NCBI GenBank assembly: GCA_029747015.1
Contig: JAKOGI010000356.1
Coordinates: forward strand, 162,001 to 226,000
Length of the DNA stretch: 64,000 nt
From: Carnegiea gigantea
Lineage: Eukaryota > Streptophyta > Magnoliopsida > Caryophyllales > Cactaceae
Direction of reading: 5' to 3'
Numbering within the stretch: the first letter of the stretch is position 1; each line of letters starts with the position of its first letter. Below are positions 44,661 through 57,117 of this stretch, piece after piece. A program made the translations under genes and the position numbers. The notes under the pieces are model-generated. The model had not been told where the DNA came from. It did no database searches and was given only the letters and a program-made list of their open reading frames with translations.

Positions 44661-46064
44661 TTAGCTGTAGATTTTTTCCCCCCCAGTAAAACGTGTTGAC
44701 ACGTCATTCTTACATAGCACCCTTCTATTCTTTTCCATCTTAATTTTTTTAAAAAGAATAATCATGTCATTTGCTGCTGTAAATTTTATTGGTTCATGTA
44801 TGGAAGATAATCATTGCATTAGCAGGTGGTTGGTCTGATTTTTCCACATAAATGACAATATCACGTCAGATATTCCCTCAAGGAAAGCAAATAAGCAATC
44901 AATTAAATTATTGAACCTAAGTACTTTGCATATGTACATATCATGTCAGATATTCACTATCAAAATTCAAGATTCCAACCTCAGTACTGACATTAACGTA
45001 CTCAACACAGTCCAGATGCATCCAGATGTTCCGTTCCCACAAAAATTGAAGACTGTCAATTTGAAAATATGTCAAAATAAGTAATAAATATAGTTTACAT
45101 TGCATCAATTTGAAAATATAAATAGATGTTTTTAACGATGAACATGGGTTGAAGAGTACTGTAGAGTATTATTTGCCCTGAAAAGATGTTGGGTCCTTTG
45201 TGAATGAGAAAATGACTAAAATTGTGTCGCGTTTTAATTAATGGTTGAACAATTTTAGGAAAAAAATTAATTTTGACAATGGCAATATAAAGTTATTTTA
45301 TAATTGAAGGAAATTATTTTAATAGTTTAAAGTTCCCATCATTGGATGGGTTGACCATTAAAGGATAGCCCCTTATCCGACTAGGTATAGAAAATTATAC
45401 CTTGGATTTTGTATAAAATAATTAAACATAGTTAAAGGCTTAGTAAACACTTTTATACTTTGGATCAGACTTGTCAGTTTGGGAGGATGGATTGAATATA
45501 GGTCCGGGTGTTTAGATTTGGGTTAAACCCGGGTTCAAATTTGGGGGAGTACAATTCTATCTTTGTGCAATTGTGTGCGGGAGATTTGTAAGCTTGAGTT
45601 ATAGTCTAGACTTTGACATTCTCCTTCTCCTAACCCGTTTAGGTCCACTTGATATCCCTGAGATAGGGACCAATGGCTGGGCCCCTTACCCTTGTTTTAA
45701 AAAAAAAAAAAAAGCAGATTGAGTAAGGCTCAAGGCAAAGCTCAAACCCGTAGGAGGTATCTACTAATGTGCGATGAATGCGAATTGTTATATGTTGTCT
45801 AAAGCACATATTCTTACATGTCGTGATCTATTTTTCGTATAGTTATCAACTTATTGTATAGTTTTCAGCTAATATAACAATTTGTTTTTTTTTTTTTTCT
45901 TTTACAGTTTCTTGAAGCATGTCTTTTTAAAGATGGAAGTGTGCGACACAAGCTTTGCTTATCAAGGATGTAAGACAAATGTTATACTTTTTTTTGAAGT
46001 CATCATCTCCCACATTATAGCTCTACTGCTGGAGCCATATGTTTATGTTCCTTAGAAACTCACC

Positions 46065-46233
46065 TAATAACGGATCTAGACATATGAAACAGGGGTGTCT
46101 ATCTATCAAATTATCCATTTTAGAAGTGATCATATCTAATCAATTTAACCTCCTTCAAAATATAAACTATTAGAATTTTTTTTAACTAGAGGTGTCTATA
46201 AACACATCACCTTTAGTCATAGATCCACCAGTA
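46065..46233. mobile_element. hAT MITE (GGCGGATC family), 169 bp
   Basis: Exact duplications AACTCACC at 46057-46064 and 46234-46241. Copy B has the empty site GGAACTCACCAGTACATA near 44009. Ends TAATAACGGATC and, inverted, TACTGGTGGATC. Confidence 0.8.
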
Positions 46234-46258
46234 AACTCACCAATACATATGGATAGAT

Positions 46259-46849
46259 TAGAGCTGGATAAAAGGTCGTGTCGGGTCGTGTTCGTGTCCG
46301 TGCCGAATTTAAATGGGTTGAGAATTTCTCAACCTGAATCTAACTCGTTCATTAAATGGGTTGAAAAATCTTAACCTGTGCCCATTTAATTTTTAAACAA
46401 GTTGACCCGCTTAATCCGTTTAAGATAAACAAGTCGAATTTAATTGCTTAATTAATGATTTACACATTTAACATTTTCAACTAATACGTAATTACAGTGT
46501 TAAAAATTAAGCTTACATATCACATTAAATAATTACTCTTTAAAATTTCACTGATTCGTCATAATTCATAATTTTTAAAAAATTTTATATTCTTAATTAT
46601 CTAATAAAAAGTAAATGGATAAATAACAAATGAAAAAATGAGTTGACTTATTTAATTCATTTAATTAAACAGGTTAAATAAGTACTTTTTCGTGTCGAGA
46701 ATCTCGACCTGAACCTAACTCATTTAATTAAACAGATTGAACATGTCGATTCATTTAATTAAATGGATCGAAAATTTATACCCAAATTCACTTAATTTCG
46801 TGTTGTTTCCGGGTCGATAATCGTGTCGGGTAAGCTTTTTTCAACTCTA
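46259..46849. mobile_element. hAT-type element, 591 bp
   Basis: Flanks GGATAGAT (46251-46258) and GAATAGAT (46850-46857) agree at 7 of 8. Ends TAGAGCTGGATAAAAGG and, inverted, TAGAGTTGAAAAAAGC. Interior has TTTAATTAAA and GTGTCGGGT words. Confidence 0.75.
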
Positions 46850-47366
46850 GAATAGATAATACAAATATTTTAAAATTATATCTATGTTAACACTTGCGTG
46901 CTTTTTAACAGTGTACACCTTCAAAATAATAATACTAATGAAGCTATCTTTTCATCTTTAAACATCTGGCAAAAAACACAGGACAACATTTCTTCTTTAG
47001 AAATGTATGTTGTCTCTGTTCTTTAAAGAAATTATTAGCCATAATGGTTAAAGTGATAATCACAATAATTATCATAACTTTTGTAGTCTTAGCTGTAATT
47101 TTTTTCCCCCCCAGTAAAACGTGTTGACACGTCAGTCTTCTATAACACCCTACCACTCCTTTCAATCTTAATTTTTTTAAAGAGTAATCATTTCATTTGC
47201 CGTAAATTTTATTGGTTCATGTATAGGTAATTATTGCATTAGCAGGTGGTTCATCCGATTTTTCCACATAAAAGACAATGTCATGTCAGATATCCCATCA
47301 ATTAAACTATTGAACCTAAATACTTTGCACACACATCATCGACATGATAACCATAATTATCGTTAA

Positions 47367-48119
47367 TGGTTTGGTGAGAGGAAAAATTATTTTTTTAAAA
47401 AATTATTTTTCATGAAAATATTTTTTTAATAAAAAAAATTTTCTATTTATATTTTCATCTGTTCGGTAGAATGAAAAATTATTTTCTTTCCACTTCATTT
47501 TTTGATATTTGATAGAATGAATCCTCCGTCCTCGCTTCATTTCTTTTTACCATCAATCTCCTTCCCTGCTCATTGCTCTGACCTGATCCAACCAACGAAT
47601 TCTGTTTCTCTCTTCTCTTCAAAATCAAACCCAAAATATCAGTAAGAAATATACCCAATAATAAGCCTAGAAAAAGAGAGAGTCAACATTAATGAATATC
47701 AATTTTTCTACTATTTCCAAGGATTACCGGTTAACTTTGAGTGATATTAAACCCAAATTAAAGAACATGGTGAACAGGGAGACGATGGGTGTCTTAAATT
47801 GTGAAATTCTTCAAAATGGCAACAGTAACAAAGTCAGATAACTCAAGAAATAATTGCAGAGATTGACAATAGAAATCATTGATGAAGATGATGAACATAA
47901 AGAAGAGGGGAAGAATGAGAGACAACATGAGAGTGAAAATAGAGTGATTTTGGGTACAATCAAAAGAAAATAGAACAAGAGACAAAATTAGATAATAAAA
48001 ATCGGATCTGGAAAATCATTTTTCCTACTTTTTCAAGGGAAAATAATTTCTTTCAAATAGTGTACAATGAAAATATTATTTTCCCGGAAAATAATTTTTC
48101 CCTCTTACAAAACACACCC
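47367..48119. mobile_element. PIF-type non-autonomous element, 753 bp
   Basis: Begins TGGTTTGGTGAGAGGAAAAA and ends, inverted, GGGTGTGTTTTGTAAGAGGG, flanked by TAA at 47364-47366 and 48120-48122. Copy A reads straight through at CATTAATATTCGTTATC. No transposase seen. Confidence 0.7.
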
Positions 48120-48689
48120 TAATATTCATTATCATAAGTCAATATTCCACCCTTAGGACTGAAATTAGTGTACTCAACGCAATCCAGATGCACCCAGATG
48201 TCCCGTGCTCACAAAAATTGAAGACTGTTTTATATTGATAGTTAAATTTAACTGAATATTTTTGACGATAAATATGAGACGAGTGGAGTACAGAGTGTTA
48301 GCCTTTGATGAGATAATTGCTCTGATGTTGATCCTTTGCTATTGAGGAAAGGACTAAAATTGTGTCGTGTTTTACGTATTGGTTGATAATTTTTAGACTA
48401 ATTAATTTACACTTTTGACAGTGGAAATATAAAGTTACTTCATGATTGAAGGAAATTATTTTTATAGTTTAAAATTCCCATCATTGGATTGGTTGACCAT
48501 TAAAGTATAGCCTCTTATCCGACTACGCATAAAAATCTCAAATCAAAGATTTGAACACATAGTTAAAGGCTTAGCAAACACTTTTATACTTCATATCAGA
48601 CATGTCAGTTGGACAGGAGGATTATTATAAGTTAGGTGTATTTGAATTCGGGTTAAACACAGGTTAGGTTAAATGTATTTTGAGCCTGG

Positions 48690-50650
48690 ATAAAATACAG
48701 ATAGATGTATTTTAATTTGTCGGTTTTGAGGTCGACCTAATGGGTTTAGAGCGTTTTTTTCATAAGTTATTTTTCTTTTGTCTGAAAATTGTCAATATTT
48801 AAAGAAAAAGCATAGCAATTTTAATTTGTTAAAAGAATATTAAAAATATTTAAACTTTTCGCTATGGTGTATGAACGTTATGTATGGGCAGGGAAAGAAT
48901 CGAGTCTCCTTTAAGTTGGACCAGCCGACCAATATGTTACAATAAAGTCAAATATGGGCCAGGTTATTTATGAACAAATCCTTCTAGATAATGCTAATGG
49001 GTCTGGGCGATTCTACCCTACTAATAACTCATTTAATAATTTGATATTTTCGTTAACTATTGTCAAATTAGGTACACTTTATTAATGAGTCGGCCATCTA
49101 AAGCTTGTTAGTGGGTCAGAGCAATTCAGCTCATGAATAACCCATTTAATACTGCGATACATTTTATTGATCTACCATGCATTGACCAATCAGATACTCT
49201 TTATTAATGGACAAACGACCCTAGCACGAACATTGTCAGCCTATTTTCCACCACTAGGTATCAATGCATCATAGTTCAAGACAATTAGAATGGAAACCAA
49301 ATAAAAACGAATTAGAGAAGTATAAGATATTATATTTTAGTTATAACATCATGAATTTAGACTATTACAAAGCAAGTTATTTAAAATATGATTAGACATA
49401 TTTATTTCATCAAATATATAATGGTATAACTTACACATCTTTAATGTTTATCTTATTGTGAATTGATTTTTTTTCTGAGTAGATAGTTATTTCATGTTAT
49501 TTCGTCCCGATGAAGTGGTCATATTTATAAATTATATATGATATCATTTTATACGAATGGAGTCGGGAAAGAAGTGGTACTATTGATTAGTTTATGAAGA
49601 GATGTAATAGTTACATATTGTCTCTTTAAACTATTTGCTATAATGAACAACCATTTTTTTAGAGGGATAAATAAAAGAAAATTAAAAAATAAAGATATAA
49701 TATTCAGATCAAGTGTATGGGTTTGGGATCGAGTTAGATTTGACCCGCTAATTTGTCAATTATTTTCAATTTGGGACGAGAAGATCATGGTCAAAATTTA
49801 AAATTTTAGATCGGGTAAGTTTTTGCAAGGTCGATTTATTCTATGTCCATTCTGATCTTTACATATCTTACCTTACAAGCAATTAATTGTAAACAAACTT
49901 TTATAAAAAGGCAACCTTTCATCCTTTTTAATAAATTAATTTTTATCCATGTATATGGTTTAGGAAAAATCGAACCTTAATTTTACTTTTAAAAACTACC
50001 CACTCTCTCACTAGACCAGTTCAAAGAGAGAACAACTTCTCATCTTTTAAAAATTAGAAAAGCCCCTTTTATAATCACATTAGAATAGCATTCAGGTTAG
50101 AACAAAGAGATATTAATGTCCAAAAGGGTTGTGTTTGAACACAAACAATCCTGAGTTGCTCATTGATCTTATCCAATAACCTCAATTTGACGTTTCGGCC
50201 GCATCTAAAAAGTGGGCCCATTCCTGAAGTCAAATGTCAACGGTCAGACAGTTGACTACTGAAAAATTCTGCACATTCCCACGTGAGATTTTGGAGTCAG
50301 TGCCTCGGGCATTTTGGTCCTTATCATTGACCCAGTCACACTATTGACATGGGCTTCAACCAAATAAAAGCCCACTATGAGGCCCAATAATTAATCAACA
50401 TTTTCTGCATGAATTATTTGACCGACCAAGAATTAATGAATTGGGCCCAGCAGCCCACCCCGAGTTTTATTTGTTCTTGAGATAGCCATCGTACCAACTT
50501 TACTTTTATTCTAAAAACTTTTATTATTCCAAAGTAATGAATTGGTACGTTACATCGATGGAGTTTAAATTATTAAGTTGAGTGCTCCATCGACAATTAT
50601 AGATATTGTACTAAGTCCGTACCTACTTTAAAATTTTATAGAAATAAAAA
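48690..50650. other. No gene seen; possible hAT-type fragment
   Basis: At 48900-49256 the text contains AATAACTCATTTAATAATTTG and an end-like TTTTCCACCACTA, as in the fragment at 18868-19178. The region 50180-50470 has several TTGACC/TTGACT words and GGGCCCA motifs like a promoter, but no gene follows. Confidence 0.35.
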
Positions 50651-50658
50651 GTTGTACT

Positions 50659-51226
50659 TAGGGATAACAATGAAATCATAAAATTCGTAAAATTTGCATC
50701 ATTTAAAATCTAAATGGGTGGTAAAAATAGGTTTTAAATGAATACATCCTAAGTATTGGAAAACAGGTATGGGTACAGGTAAGGGTATGGGTATGGGTAT
50801 AGCCCTCACCTGCCTCATATCCGCACCCTACCCGTGTCCGCTTTTATAATAAGATAAAAAAGATATCTTAGCTTAGTGTTTTTCTGATTTAAGTCTAATC
50901 TAAACCATTCTAACAATAATTTAGTCAATAATGTATTTGCTTTCACTTTTTTAAATAATATGTTTTCAAAATATCACAGCATTACAATCTTATAATGATA
51001 CAAATATATATATCATACTTGTATATGAGTTGCACATAGGTATTAATTTTCATTCTCTATGTGAACCTGAATAAAACCCGCTAAACTCGATGGGTTTAGG
51101 TATGGGTATGGTTTTACTTCTTAATACCCGATGGGTATTGATATGAGTATGGATACGATTTTCAAAAACGGATATAGATGGAGGTACGGCTCAATCCGAC
51201 CTGTACCTGTCCCATTGTCATCCCTA
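50659..51226. mobile_element. hAT-type element, 568 bp
   Basis: Begins TAGGGATAACAATG and ends CATTGTCATCCCTA. Flanks GTTGTACT and GTTGTACA agree at 7 of 8. The interior has GGGTATGGGTATGG words, mirrored near the other end. Confidence 0.75.
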
Positions 51227-51360
51227 GTTGTACACTGGTGCCCTAATTTCCTTATCAAGTTTCTAAAAATAGTAACAAACGTTGCCCATATTATCATTAT
51301 ACATTAAAAGCATGGTAATATGTATAACTAATATATTAATTTGTCACAGTAATTAGTTCA

Positions 51361-53541
51361 TCATATATATATATTAAAAGTTGGATTGAACTCATGTATG
51401 AGCGATATGTGAGATGCCACATCGGATGCCATCCAAAGTGCTACTTGGGATAAGAATGCCATATAAGATAGCAATATAAAAGTCTTTCATCATGTAATTA
51501 AGATGGATGTAGGTTATCAATGTAATCTTAATTCAATTAAATATTAAATTTTTCATATGTTATGACTAATTAGTAATTAAATTTTGTCTTTAAAAACTTA
51601 AAAATAGAACAAAAAAATGATTTATTGTTACTTAAGAAAAAAAATTGAAGTGCGTTAGACATTATTTTTGAGGTAAGCATATATTGGACATCTAAATCTA
51701 AATATATTTGTTTTTGTATATTTATTTTTGGGTGAATATATCATGAGTTGACACTTTAATACTGACTAGATTGCTTATTTTACATATTGTGAAGTTTGAT
51801 TATTTAAGTATGTCACACAATTGGATTTAGATAATCTGAAACACAGTAGGGCTTAATGTGATTGTAGGTTTCGTTTACGACTATTTTAAGTTGGTACAAT
51901 ATTTAGTTTCTTTTCACATTTGTAACTTACGTTTATGATATTAAAAAAAATATTTCAGTGATTTATTAAGTTTATATTTCACTTGAGATTATATTTTGCG
52001 CGCAAAAATCACATATTGTAATTAGTTTTTTTAGCAAATTTAAATTTAAATTTAATAGGTAAATTAATATTAAGAGTTGTTTGTTTACATTCCCACAATA
52101 TAGACCATAATTGACTTCATAAATTAGTAGTACTCTCCCCCCGCTAAAAAAAGAACATTAAAAGTTTTTCTAAATTCAAATTGTACTAAAATTTCTCCAT
52201 CCGCTACTAATCTCATTTTATTCTTTTTTAATTATTTTCATTTTTATTTATTGGTTTTTTATAAATGATTATACACGAAAGAGATAAGATTAAGGTCAAA
52301 AGACTTATCTATCTTTTTGTTACTACTGTTAATAATTTTTCCATGCTTTGCTGATCATGAGAATAATTGATCAAATTTATTTTTATTCCAATCAGAGGTC
52401 AAATAGTTGGAAAGATCATGATCACTATTAAATAATATTAAAGGTATTGTTAAACTATTAAAATAATCTGCAATAAACATATGAAGTAAGTACATGCATA
52501 ATAAATACAATTAAACCAATTGGAATCTCTAGGGAAAAAAACGCTCCTTTTTGTGATGATTATTAGTTTTAAATGACATGCATGACCCTACGAATTTGAC
52601 ATTTGACCCCACATATGCTAACTGATCTTTTGTTAATTTATTCTTATTCCTAAATTACCTTATTATTTCATTTGAATACCCATCTTTAATATTATAAAAC
52701 CTTTGCTAGATACCTCATTGTTTCATTTTAATGCTCACCTTTAATTATTATATTATATATTATTTTTGAAATTAATTACCTCATTATTCCCACAGCTGCT
52801 CATTTTACTTAGAGTTTATCTTAATTTGAAATTCCTATGAATAGGGACTTAATTTTGTAGTATCACATCTAAATTTGTGTCGTCATTTGATCAAAAAGAA
52901 AATTTCTATCCCTCTATAATTCTTAATTGTGGAAGGATACCAAAATTTGTCATAACAAGCGCTGGTTGGCTAAAACAAAAGAATCTTATTCTTTTCTTGG
53001 TCAACGTCAAAATGAAGATTACAATCTCTAAAATTGTTTTGCACTCATCTAAGACAAAATGACCATTCATATTAAAAAAAAAAAGGCAATTTCCTATTAA
53101 TGTCTGTTGTGCAATGACTATAAATAGAAGTCAAGAACAATCATTGAAATATATAGGAGTTCACCATCCAAAATCGGTATAAAGTCACGGACAACTGAAT
53201 TGCAGCATAACGAGTGACTTCACCAGAGAGTTTAAAGATATCATTAAACATGACAATGAACACTATGAAAGATACACAAGAAATATTGTCTATAAAGAAG
53301 TGTCCAACAACTAGAGATGGCAGTGGATCCTAGACCTGATCTAGATCCATCAGACCTGACCTAAATTAGAGGGTCTGGGTTCAATCAAATGAAACCCAAA
53401 ATTAAGTCAGAAAAAAGGTGCTGCCATCAAGTCAATAGAACTCAGTATGATATAACACCAACAACAACATATACAATAAGATACTGAAACTTATGAATCG
53501 AGAAGTAATAGCCATCGTGCAACGCACGGGTAAAAAACTAG
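51361..53541 (+). mobile_element. Candidate non-autonomous Helitron, ~2.2 kb
   Basis: The 3' end has a GC hairpin-like GTGCAACGCACGGG followed by TAAAAAACTAG and a host T, the usual plant Helitron terminus (hairpin plus CTRR before T). A plausible 5' end TCATATATATATATTAAAAG follows a host A at 51360. There is no target duplication, as expected. No Rep/helicase is seen. The 5' end is less certain than the 3' end. A truncated hAT-type fragment starts near 53332 within it. Confidence 0.5.
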
Positions 53542-53794
53542 TATGTATAACTAGTCTTATCTAAATTATAAGTATCATCATAGAAGAGCAAAGGATATAC
53601 ATGTGCATACATGTTTAAGACAAACTAGAACTAGGAATGTGACACTTACCTTCACTACAAGCCTAGCTGATATGTTTTTATACGTATCTTATTAACTATC
53701 ATATATTAATTTTTTAACCTCTAACATGTTTGTATTAATGTTTACCCCGATAATTTTTCACCAAAAATTCCAAGGTAGTTTCCAGTGGTTTCTT

Positions 53795-53985
53795 TACGAA
53801 AAATTGGGCAATAGTTCCTAAAGTACAAACTCCTAAACAAAGTAGTGATTTTAGATCTATTCCTTGTTACAGTACTATCTACAAATGCATCTAGCTCTAA
53901 AATTATTCGCGACAGGATAAAGGCTATATTGCCTAGTATCATCGATCTAAGCCAAAGTGCTTTTGTGACGGGAAGAGAGCCTGAA
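53795..53985 (+). pseudogene. LINE reverse-transcriptase scrap
   Basis: Text in two frames gives NWAIVPKVQTPKQSSDFRSI and then KIIRDRIKAILPSIIDLSQS followed by AFVTGRE, the conserved order of the RT palm of plant L1-type LINEs. A frame change lies near 53885. No other LINE parts are nearby. Confidence 0.65.
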
Positions 53986-53989
53986 CATA

Positions 53990-54897
53990 CAATGCATTGC
54001 TAACTATCTATGCAAGTGTTCCAACTTTCTATCACATATGGCTGGAGGGAATGAGTTAGTCTTTTAAAGGAAGAACTACGAGTCAGTCAGCTACAACAAA
54101 TTAAGGGTCTTCGATGAGACGAATTGCACGCCACAAGCGCGTAATTAATCGTAGTAGTACTTGGGGTTGTCCCTACAATGACGGAGTGAATTTAAGCCAC
54201 TTAAGAACTAAACTAGCTCATTCACATTAATCAAAAAGTAAAAATGGGATAAAAATGATTAAATGATCATAATTAAATACTACTAAATATGGTTAATTAA
54301 ACTAACAAAACAAAATTTCTACGCATATAACAAAAGATGAGCTAGAGCACTAAACTAACTCATTCTAGCTAGCTGAAAGCAGAACGAAAGCAAGATTAGT
54401 CTAAGTCATAAACATTAAGCCTAAACTAATTATGATCAAGCCTAGCTAATTAACACAATAAAACTAACTCTTTTGTTATGATTTTACATGCTAATCACTA
54501 TTAATTCTAGCCTAGAAAACTAAGAAATCTGATTAATACTAACCAAATATTTCACCCTTGCAAAAATGGGTTTCAAATCCTAGCTAGTATAAAAGGCGAG
54601 GTCGAAGAAGAAGAAGCAGAGCGCAAGAAAATGCCCATTTAGCATGAAAATAGAGAAATTAGACCAGAAAAGAGAGAAGCAAAGGGCTTCTAGCTTAGTT
54701 GACATGAGTCTCGTCTTCCATTTGAAAACCCAAAATCAAGCATTGGTCGATGCATAATGCACTACTGGGTATTAGTGCTTATGTTGATGATGCAACTGAA
54801 CTTTTCCTCTTGGATTTTGGAGAACAATCACCAAATCATTTGAACCTATATATGCTCGATATAAGGACCCAATTTTAGTATTGCTTATGTTCTTATC
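53990..54897. other. No gene seen
   Basis: AT-rich, with many CTAACTAA / AGCTAG words at 54190-54560. No coding signal that I can support. Confidence 0.4.
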
Positions 54898-54900
54898 TAA

Positions 54901-55127
54901 GGGTCTGTTCTTTTTATGGGTCAATTTCAATATACAAACCTCAGCCCACTTCAACCTATTTCAACCCACTTCAACCTACTTCAATCTACTTCCACTATTT
55001 TAATCAAGTTTAATTTGTCGCATAAAAAAAATTTAACCTACTTCAATATACTTCAACCTACCTCAACCTACTTCAATCCACTTCACCCTGTTACCCACCT
55101 CAATTTACCCACGAAAAGAACAGACCC
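54901..55127. mobile_element. PIF-type MITE with CTTCAACC interior, 227 bp
   Basis: Begins GGGTCTGTTCTTTTTATGGG and ends CCACGAAAAGAACAGACCC, almost perfect inverted ends, flanked by TAA at 54898-54900 and 55128-55130. Interior is repeats of CACTTCAACCTA. Same interior family as 44286-44660. Confidence 0.85.
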
Positions 55128-55356
55128 TAAATAGGTATATACAGATAGATATTAATTGAACCCATCTCCAAGAAGGTGGAGTTGATTTGCACGTACATGA
55201 TAAGTTGGGTCAGAAAAAAGAACAGAGAAAGACAAAGAGATGACTTAATGAAGCATTAAACGAAGTGCGGAAAGGGGAAAAAAATGCAGCCCCCTAGAAG
55301 AAGATCCTCTTCAAAAGATGCTCAAAGAACTCATTTGAGGATTAGAATACTCTTTA

Positions 55357-55764
55357 GGCTCTATTTGGACCTTAAAAATTTAGTGAAAAGAAAGTTTAAA
55401 GGAAAAAATCTTGAAGGAAAAAAAAATAGGAAGAAAGTGAGTTTTTTTTCCCCTTTGTTTGAATTGAGGGGGGAAAAAACAAGAATTTGGATGAGAAATT
55501 TGAATGTTAATGAATTACTTAAATCATGTTGATATGATCTAAACAGTGGAGGTTCAAGGAGGTCAGGAATTCTTTTGAAAACTTTTTTCAAACTCTCCTC
55601 TTAATTTTATGAGGAAAATTTTATTACTTGTTTCTAACAACTTTTTCATCTAATTTTCCGCCATTTTTTTGTCTTTGTGATTTTTTCTAAACCAAACACA
55701 GGGCAAAAATTACTTTCCTAAGTTTTTTTCTTTCCACTGAATTTTCTAAGGTCCAAACAGAGCC
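55357..55764. mobile_element. PIF-type MITE, 408 bp
   Basis: Begins GGCTCTATTTGGACCTTA and ends TAAGGTCCAAACAGAGCC, flanked by TTA at 55354-55356 and 55765-55767. Interior has poly-T and AAAGAAAG text. Open frames on both strands here are inside the element and not genes. Confidence 0.85.
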
Positions 55765-55769
55765 TTATA

Positions 55770-57110
55770 GTATTAGAATCTAGTGAGCAATCAGTTAGAA
55801 AAATTTTGAATATGAGAGAATTGCTCATTTGAAGTCATTGGTCGTACAAGAAGTATCTCTTAGAATTGTTAGCGAGTAGTTTAAATAAAATCAATGTTTA
55901 AAAAGGTTCTCTATTTTTTTGATGTATTATACTGGAGATCTAATTCAAAAATGTCATTACACTATCTAAAAAAATTAAATAGTATTTTAAATATTTTAGA
56001 TAATTTAATAACATTTTTAAACAAAATCTCTATTATGTTTTACTATGAAATTCAGTTCAATGTTTATTCTTCGATTGTAATATCCAATAGTATATATTGA
56101 GGTAGTGTTGTTGGGTTTGTTTTTGGTTGACAGTTGAATTACTTTTCCTCTCATTTGTAAGTGCCCTTCAACTCCCATGTCCCCCCACATCAGCCACTGC
56201 TCCCCATCTTTTATCCTGTCCATATATGTCAATTTTTATGTTGCAAATTAACTACCCAAATAATAGTCATAATCTCTAACTTAAGGTATACATTTTATTA
56301 TGGGATTATGTACATTCAGTTTATGGTAAGACACTGTTAAATAGCGCCAAATAATGTTGAATGTCCCAAATGAAACTCACTGGTCTTGAACCATACAACG
56401 AAATGTCGATAAGTATTAAATTACACTAAATAGCACCGAATAGTTGATCTTAATGCTATGCATGAAATACTATTGGAGATGGGTATTGACGAGTACAAAA
56501 TGATACTAACATGAAACTAACATTGTTGAATAGTATTAATTAGACAGTCTACATACTGATAACAAGTACTCATAAAGACTTAAAAATAAGGTCCAACAAC
56601 TCCAACCAGATAAATATTTACCTATTATCTAAGCAGTAGCCCACTCTCCCCCTAAAAAAGAAAGATAAATGGAGATAAGTTACATCTATATAAATAGTGC
56701 TTAACCTATAGGATATATTATGAAGTACAATATTCTTACGGGGTGTTTGGTAGAGTTTTTGGAAGGATTTTTTTTTTTTGGTGGTCAAGAAAATAGCTTT
56801 TTAGAATTGAATTAGATATTTGACTTAATTGACTTTTTCTCTCATATCTTTTTTAAAAATAATCAATTCACTAAATACTATTTTTTAAAATATTCTGAAG
56901 ACACCATTTTATTAGTAAGGCATAGACGGAAAAAAAAAAGGACGAAAAATCAAGCTTTTGTGGCTCTGTTTTTTTAAAAAAAAATACTAAGATTTATTTA
57001 TGGGTATCATTAAAAACCACAAATCCACAGAATAATTAAAATTCCCTAAAAAAGTGACATTTGGGCAGCTTCTTCTCTGCAGTCCAGGACAGTGCGTGTA
57101 AGTACACCGC
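55770..57110. other. No gene seen; upstream region of the kinase gene
   Basis: AT-rich. GGGGTGTTTGGTAGAG at 56739 resembles a MITE left end without a partner. A CT-rich tract at 57118-57195 probably marks the start area of the kinase transcript. Confidence 0.4.
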
Positions 57111-57117
57111 AAGGCTC

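Larger units (their letters stand above)
42838..45540. repeat. Segmental repeat, copy B
   Basis: Matches copy A from GGGTTAATATGGGTCTA, including a PBS (42981-42992) and LTR start, and then matches copy C through TTGGTTGACCATTAAAG-type text to about 45540. Carries a hAT MITE (43085-43271) and a PIF-type MITE (44286-44660). Confidence 0.7.
45755..48680. repeat. Segmental repeat, copy C
   Basis: Starts at TCTACTAATGTGCGATGAATG as in copy B (about 43493) and runs to about 48680 with the same order of blocks. Carries two hAT-type elements and one PIF-type element not present in A or B. Confidence 0.7.

Noticed and set aside
55284..55591. Open frames rich in Lys/Arg or Phe
   Set aside because: They lie in the PIF-type MITE 55357-55764 and reflect its A- and T-rich tracts.
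56739..56900. MITE starting GGGGTGTTTGGTAGAG
   Set aside because: No right end found before the kinase gene.
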